Under the pieces are notes generated by a model, which worked only from the letters and a program-made list of their open reading frames with translations, was not told the origin of the DNA and ran no database searches. Positions 59,191 to 64,000 of a DNA stretch of 64,000 nucleotides are shown here, one piece after another; within the stretch, counting starts at the first letter, position 1, and each line of letters opens with the position of its first letter. The position numbers were made by a program, and so were the translations under genes. Source of the DNA: Panax quinquefolius (taxonomy: Eukaryota > Streptophyta > Magnoliopsida > Apiales > Araliaceae); NCBI GenBank assembly GCA_020205615.1, contig CM035167.1, forward strand, positions 35,194,103-35,258,102. The letters are read 5' to 3'.

Positions 59191-61673
59191 ATATAAATAT
59201 ATATAAATAAAATCAATTTCCTCTAATTATATTTGTGAATAATAAGGTATTAATTTGATATAATTCTCTGGTTATGGGTGAAATGTGCAAATTTTGCAAA
59301 ATATACAAGTGGTTATAAAATAATCATTGTTGTTGGGAATATTCGCGTTTGGTTGTGGAATATTCTTGTTGTCGAGGAATATTCGATGACGACTAGCGAT
59401 CGTTTATTTGTGGGCCCCATAATGTAATAATAGCTTAGGGATGAAGAAAACGACAAGTTTGAGTTTTTATAAATAATTACAGAAAGTTGTTACTGCTAAC
59501 ACCGTTGAATACCCTATGGTTAAAATACGAAGAATACGCGTGGATGCACAAAGATTGATGAATTATCGATCCTTACGTAAGAAGGCACTACTCAATAATT
59601 GTTACAAAGAGTTATTGTTCAATATTTTATTTTATCGATTCAATAATTGTCTTGATATTTTATATTATTGTTATTTCAATAATTGTCATCGCACAAGATT
59701 TCCCATTATCGATCAATAATTCATATTATTTGAATAATATTATTAGATAAGATTATTGGCAATGTCTAGAAAGTTCTCACAAAGAGAGGTTTGGTCACCT
59801 AATCAAGCGCTACCAATAAAGAGAAATTTTTATCGAAAGCCCCCCTCTTCCTAGAACTACTGGTCATTATAAATGTGGATCTCGTAATATTATTTGTGAA
59901 TAATTAATTATTGATTCATATGATAAGGAAATATTTATTTTATGTGGATATAAATGTTGGATATATTTATTGTGGTTAAAAATGAAGGAGTTAATGTTGA
60001 GGTGTTTTATCAAGATTTTTGTTTGAATGAAGGTATTAAAAATTAAACCAAAGGTTTTTGAGATATATGTGTGAGTTATAATTTTTAATCCGATCGCTGG
60101 ATCGTTGTAATTTTTGGATATGTTATACATATATAAGTTAAGTATATGTCCACAAATTTTGAACCGTTAAAATGAACGTATGATTTGTTATGAATTTTAA
60201 GAGGTGATCGATTCGTAAATTAGGTTTATAAATGATTTTGGTGGAAAATTTAGAATTGAGTGGGCCCCACTTGTGGTTGGTGAAGAAATGTGATGAAATT
60301 TATTTCAAATGTGGTGGGTGGGAATAGTAAGAAGTAAAGCCATCAAAGTCAGCAGTCAAGTCCGCTAATATTTTCCTATAAATAGAGAGGGCTAAGTTAG
60401 AATTGAAAATCACACCGTAAACAAGTTTTTTCTTTCTCTCTAGATTATCGAGTGTATTTTGTGAGTATTTAGATACTTTGTGAGTTTCTATTCATCGCTG
60501 CAAGTTTCCTTCACCTTTTTATACCGATATTCCGATCGTAAGTAATCGATATTTTGAGGTAAGGATGTTATTTTCTTCATATATGATATTATTTCTTCAA
60601 TATCATTACGCCAAGTATCGATCTCAATTTTTATCAAATTTGGAACTTTTTTTGTGTGGGAGTTACTATTCACGATACAACATTATTCACGATACTCAAG
60701 ACTATTCACTTAATATTTAAGACTATTCACCAAAAAATGAAATTTTCTTCTTTTTGTCCAAGATGTCTATTATGGTTACTATCTTTGATCAGATCCATGT
60801 TTTGATCTTTTATTTTGAATTCGCTTCAAAATTGGTATTTATGAAGTATTATTGATCTTCGATAAACCGCTATACTAATCCCTACTATTTGTCCTTCCGC
60901 TTTCATCGGATTCGCTTTTCTTTAAAATATTTTTCATCATCCTCACCCTAAATGATGATATTACTAAATATCTTCTACCAGAAAGGCAAAAGATAAATGA
61001 TTAATCGATGAATATCTTTGGCCCAGAAAGTGCAAAAGATGAACAGTGTTGAGATGAAATACGACTAAACTGGTGATACAAATGAATATCTTTGGCCTCA
61101 GAGCAAAGATGAATATTTGATTAAAGATGTATATCGATTGTTGTTACAGGATAAAATATCGATGATGGACTTTTAAATCTTAGAAGATAGTAGAACTCAT
61201 TCTCTACTCGACTCTTCTAATGGATTGTGTTTCACCGCAATTGTTGATCTAAAACTTGTTGGCTATTATATTTTATCGATTTTTCCTCGTTGAAGACTAA
61301 CGATAATTTGTCAGTATATTATCTTAGTCATAATATTCTTTATCGGGCTAGTTAAGCTCACCCTTTTCCTTTTGTTCCATTTTTCTCGTGAGAGGTGAGA
61401 AACAAGCAGAACTATGGGTAACGGAGTGATGGTTCTAGAAAGATGTTTTAGCAGCCCCTCACTATTTTTGGAAAATAGTGTTTGAATAATTGTAACGAGG
61501 ACTTATTTGAGTGTGGATATTGTCTAGAAGACAATATTTGTATTTAAACTCACAAAGATGTGTTGTCGATTTTGCACGCACAATCAGATTATTGAAGTTG
61601 TAGTTTGCTTTCTCGCATCATGTATTCGGGCGCACTCGTAATGGGTGTCAGATACCTATTTTGGGGGCATCAC
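59190..61673 (+). repeat. LTR of element D, variant U3
   Basis: Ends TTTTGGGGGCATCACC. The left part matches the main LTR type from about its 20th base. From about 59940 to 60365 it carries a U3 segment otherwise seen only at 13961-14395. TATAAATA at 60377-60384 returns to the main type. A short CTATTCACGATAC array (about 60665-60735) and two or three stem-loop units (about 60965-61115) follow. Confidence 0.85.
60377..60384 (+). promoter_or_regulatory. TATA box, element D LTR
   Basis: TATAAATA followed by GAGAGGGCTAAG, in the same position relative to GAATTGAAAATCACACCG as in the other LTRs. Confidence 0.62.
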
Positions 61674-61677
61674 CGGT

Positions 61678-61688
61678 TGGTATCGAGC
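61678..61688 (+). other. Primer-binding site, element D (altered)
   Basis: TGGTATCGAGC lacks the A of the canonical CAGAGC; again the change falls in the CAG word. Confidence 0.75.
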
Positions 61689-61861
61689 TTAGGATATGGT
61701 CTCTCAATGAGATCGGAGAATAGAACTAGGAGGGAGAGATGAGTAAATCCTTCGCAAAAGTGTGTCTTATCTAAGCTTATTTGTTGGTCACCATAATATA
61801 GGATATTATGTGATATGTTAATTTGTTTAATTAACCCCTTGTTTTATGGCAAGATTTAAGA

Positions 61862-62975
61862 ATGGGTCACGAGAACGTTAACAATGGAGTGTATGAGATG
61901 TGGAACAACCTTTAGTTACAAACCAGAGAACGTGCAACAGAAGGCAATATTCCTCCCATAAACAACACTACCGAGCAAACGATGAATGATGGAATGTTTA
62001 GAGCTTTTTTGTATTCATGCAAAACCGCACGAGGAGACTCGTGCACAAAATAAGGGTGGAAATGATATAAGAATGCGCGGCTTGTCACAGCCCAAGCAAG
62101 CTTCAAGGAGTTGGGACCACCGTAATTTAAGGGAAAGCCGATCCGATCACGGCGGAAAACGGGTCAAGCAAATTACCAAGATATTCGATGTCTTGGGATG
62201 CACGGAGGAATGAAGGTTCCATTCGCCACCTTTATGTTCCATGCATGAGGTGATCATCGGTGGGAGTTCTGTGAAGCGCACTCACCACCAACCGCACTCA
62301 AAGATGTCTTGGGAAACGTTTCAGAAACTATTCAATGACAAGTACTTTTCCGAAAGTATTCGCTATACGAAGGAGGTGGAGTTTATCGACCGAACAAAAC
62401 AAATACGATTTTGTCCCAAAGACGAGGCGAAAGTTTGCAGAGTTATCCAGTTTGCACCTCATTTGGTCGAAAATGAGGAACGAATGACGAGGATGTTTCG
62501 AGAGGTCTAAAGCCCTAGATTCTAAGCAATATCTTATATCTCATAAATTTTTTTTATATTCAGATGTTAAAATGTGGCTCAATTATTAGAGCGAGATAAT
62601 GAGTATGTTCAACCGAGGGAACACAACTGTGGTCATACCGGTAAGGGCGGCGATCATCTGAGCAATGACAACCAGAGGGAAGGAAAGCATTCTGGACAAA
62701 AGCAGAACCACTCCGTGGTAATCGTGGCCATGAGAAATAGAAGAAGTGAGTCAGAGGAGATTTTAAAAGAGGAGATTCAACAATGACAATACGAAGACGT
62801 TAAGACCAAAAAAGAATCGGTTCCAAGGGAGGAGAACCACCACGGTCATATATGCTATAAGTGCGGAAAAGAAGGACATATCACCAAACCGCCCACAACA
62901 GCTTTAAGGTATGTTATAATCGTGGAAAGGAAGGACATATCGCCGAGATCAGATCAGAAATAAACCAAGTCCAAT
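61862..62975 (+). pseudogene. Gag of element D
   Basis: Probable ATG at 61862 (MGHENVNNG-like). Capsid motifs include SWETFQKLFNDKYFSESIRYTKEVEFID at about 62307-62390, the best-kept gag stretch among plus-strand copies. The zinc knuckles are at about 62850-62955 with CYKCGKEGHIT intact for three of four ligands and the second knuckle missing its first Cys context. Several frameshifts. Confidence 0.85.
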
Positions 62976-63109
62976 GGGGATGGTGACTCAAAAGGTCATC
63001 CCCTAAAAGTCAAAGTCAACGATTCTCGGAAGAGCGTTTTTTTCGTGGATCGTCGTCGAATGCGAGGAACCCGAACGAAGTTAGCGGGTAAGCTAATCAT
63101 AAATTCATA

Positions 63110-64000
63110 TAAGTTTATACCTTACTAGATACGGTGCTACCCATTCATTTATTTCTCCCCGCTTGTGCTCAACGCTTAAACTGACTCGAGAAATTAGACT
63201 TTGATTTATCTCGTGGAAACTCCGTTAGAGAAACTTTCGTTACATCCATCGCTTATAAATCTTGTTTGATTCAAGTTGGCACCATCACATTACTTGTTGA
63301 TCTTATCTATTTAAAGATACTTGCTTTTGATGTGATTTTAGGATTGATTGGTTAACTACTCATCACGCCAAATTGATTGCTTTTGTAAGGTTGTTAGTTT
63401 TCATATTCCTAAGCAACTCGTTATTCAATTTAAGCAACCAAACCATGAAGTCAAACTCTTTCATATCAAGTCGTAAAGTCATTCGCTTATTGAAAAACGG
63501 ATGTCAAGCTTTCTTAGCCATGTTATGGACTTGAACAAAAATACGCCGATTTGAATGATATTTTCATTGTTAGTAAATTTCCGACGATTTCGAAAAAAAT
63601 TTCCGCCTACTCCCAGTAGCGTGATATTGAATTTTGTATCGACTTTGAACCCCAGACAAAACCCATTTCTAAAATCTCATATCGAATGGCTCCTATTGAA
63701 CTTCGTGAGTTAAAAATCCAACTATAGAAGTTGATAACCGAGCCTCTATCCGGTGACTTTTGTGGAATACACACCGCCGCATCTCGTAGGGGACGCCATA
63801 TTCGTGCGATAGTAAACTGATAGGTGTCATTGTGACGTGCCATCCAAGGTTGGGATATGAGTCACAGTTGAGAGCAATCTAAGTCGGTAATCGAAATATG
63901 TAGCTTTCTAGGCTTAGTTGGTTATTATCTGAGATTCGTTGAAGGATATTCTCGAATCGCTATTCCATTAACGCAAATCGACTCAGAGATACAAAATTCG
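63110..64000 (+). pseudogene. Protease, RT start and RNase H start of element D, with internal deletion
   Basis: Protease with DT-G-like start near 63130 and LIQVGTI at about 63270. [13 protein letters not shown] marks the RT start at about 63665-63720. From about 63735 to 63870 the sequence is unrelated to RT. It resumes at a YYLRFVEGYSRIAIPLT-like stretch (63915-63980), which is the RT/RNase H connection. Most of the RT including the catalytic box is missing. Confidence 0.82.

Larger units (their letters stand above)
59190..64000 (+). mobile_element. Tekay retrotransposon D with variant U3, truncated by window end
   Basis: LTR (about 59190-61673), altered PBS, gag, protease, RT start and RNase H start are recognisable in order. 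The copy is more divergent than the array units: its LTR start cannot be placed exactly, and part of U3 differs from the main type. It continues past the right edge of the window. Confidence 0.85.

Overview
This window is retrotransposon-dominated, AT-rich plant (eudicot-like) nuclear DNA. I see no intact host gene, tRNA, rRNA or prokaryotic feature. The plant call rests on Tekay/Del-type Ty3/gypsy chromovirus polyproteins (zinc knuckle, protease, RT, RNase H, integrase, chromodomain), a Ty1/copia element, CACTA-type DNA transposon termini, primer-binding sites complementary to initiator Met-tRNA, and plant telo-box (AAACCCTA) motifs.

Layout, left to right. 1-1947: plus-strand gypsy pol fragment. 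1948-2010: right end of a CACTA transposon. 2011-3773: 3' part of an LTR plus leader of a non-coding (LARD-like) retrotransposon, 'LARD2'. 3774-13960: minus-strand Tekay element B with two LTRs, the best-preserved polyprotein here. 13961-14400: fragment of a variant gypsy LTR, joined through a fold-back junction. 14401-23912: 'LARD1', with 4.1-kb LTRs and a 1.85-kb non-coding interior; its 3' LTR is cut by a CACTA left end at 23913. 24571-25556: minus-strand gypsy LTR fragment. 25557-26400: unassigned. 26406-58867: one Ty1/copia element in minus orientation with a matching AATTA target duplication, whose 5' LTR is split by a 24-kb block (33676-57878). That block is a plus-strand Tekay array: four LTRs alternating with three interiors. 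58873-59190: unassigned. 59190-64000: another plus-strand Tekay copy with a variant U3, running off the window.

Nesting order supported by junctions: the copia element inserted first. The Tekay array then entered, or expanded within, the copia 5' LTR, with loss of about 532 bp of copia LTR at the right junction. The CACTA element inserted into a LARD LTR, giving AAT on both sides, but its two ends now lie about 22 kb apart in outward-facing order. This suggests a larger duplication or rearrangement, or an assembly problem.

No element looks autonomous: every gag-pol carries stops and frameshifts, and several have domain-scale deletions. In the Tekay array and in LARD1's 3' LTR many differences fall in CAG/CTG/CCAG/CTGG-like words, even in primer-binding sites. 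Part of the decay may therefore be consensus error rather than biology. The most interesting non-coding signals are repeated stem-loops in the Tekay LTR, conserved-loop hairpins in the copia leader, the telo-box-rich LARD LTR, and the LTR-sharing tandem array.
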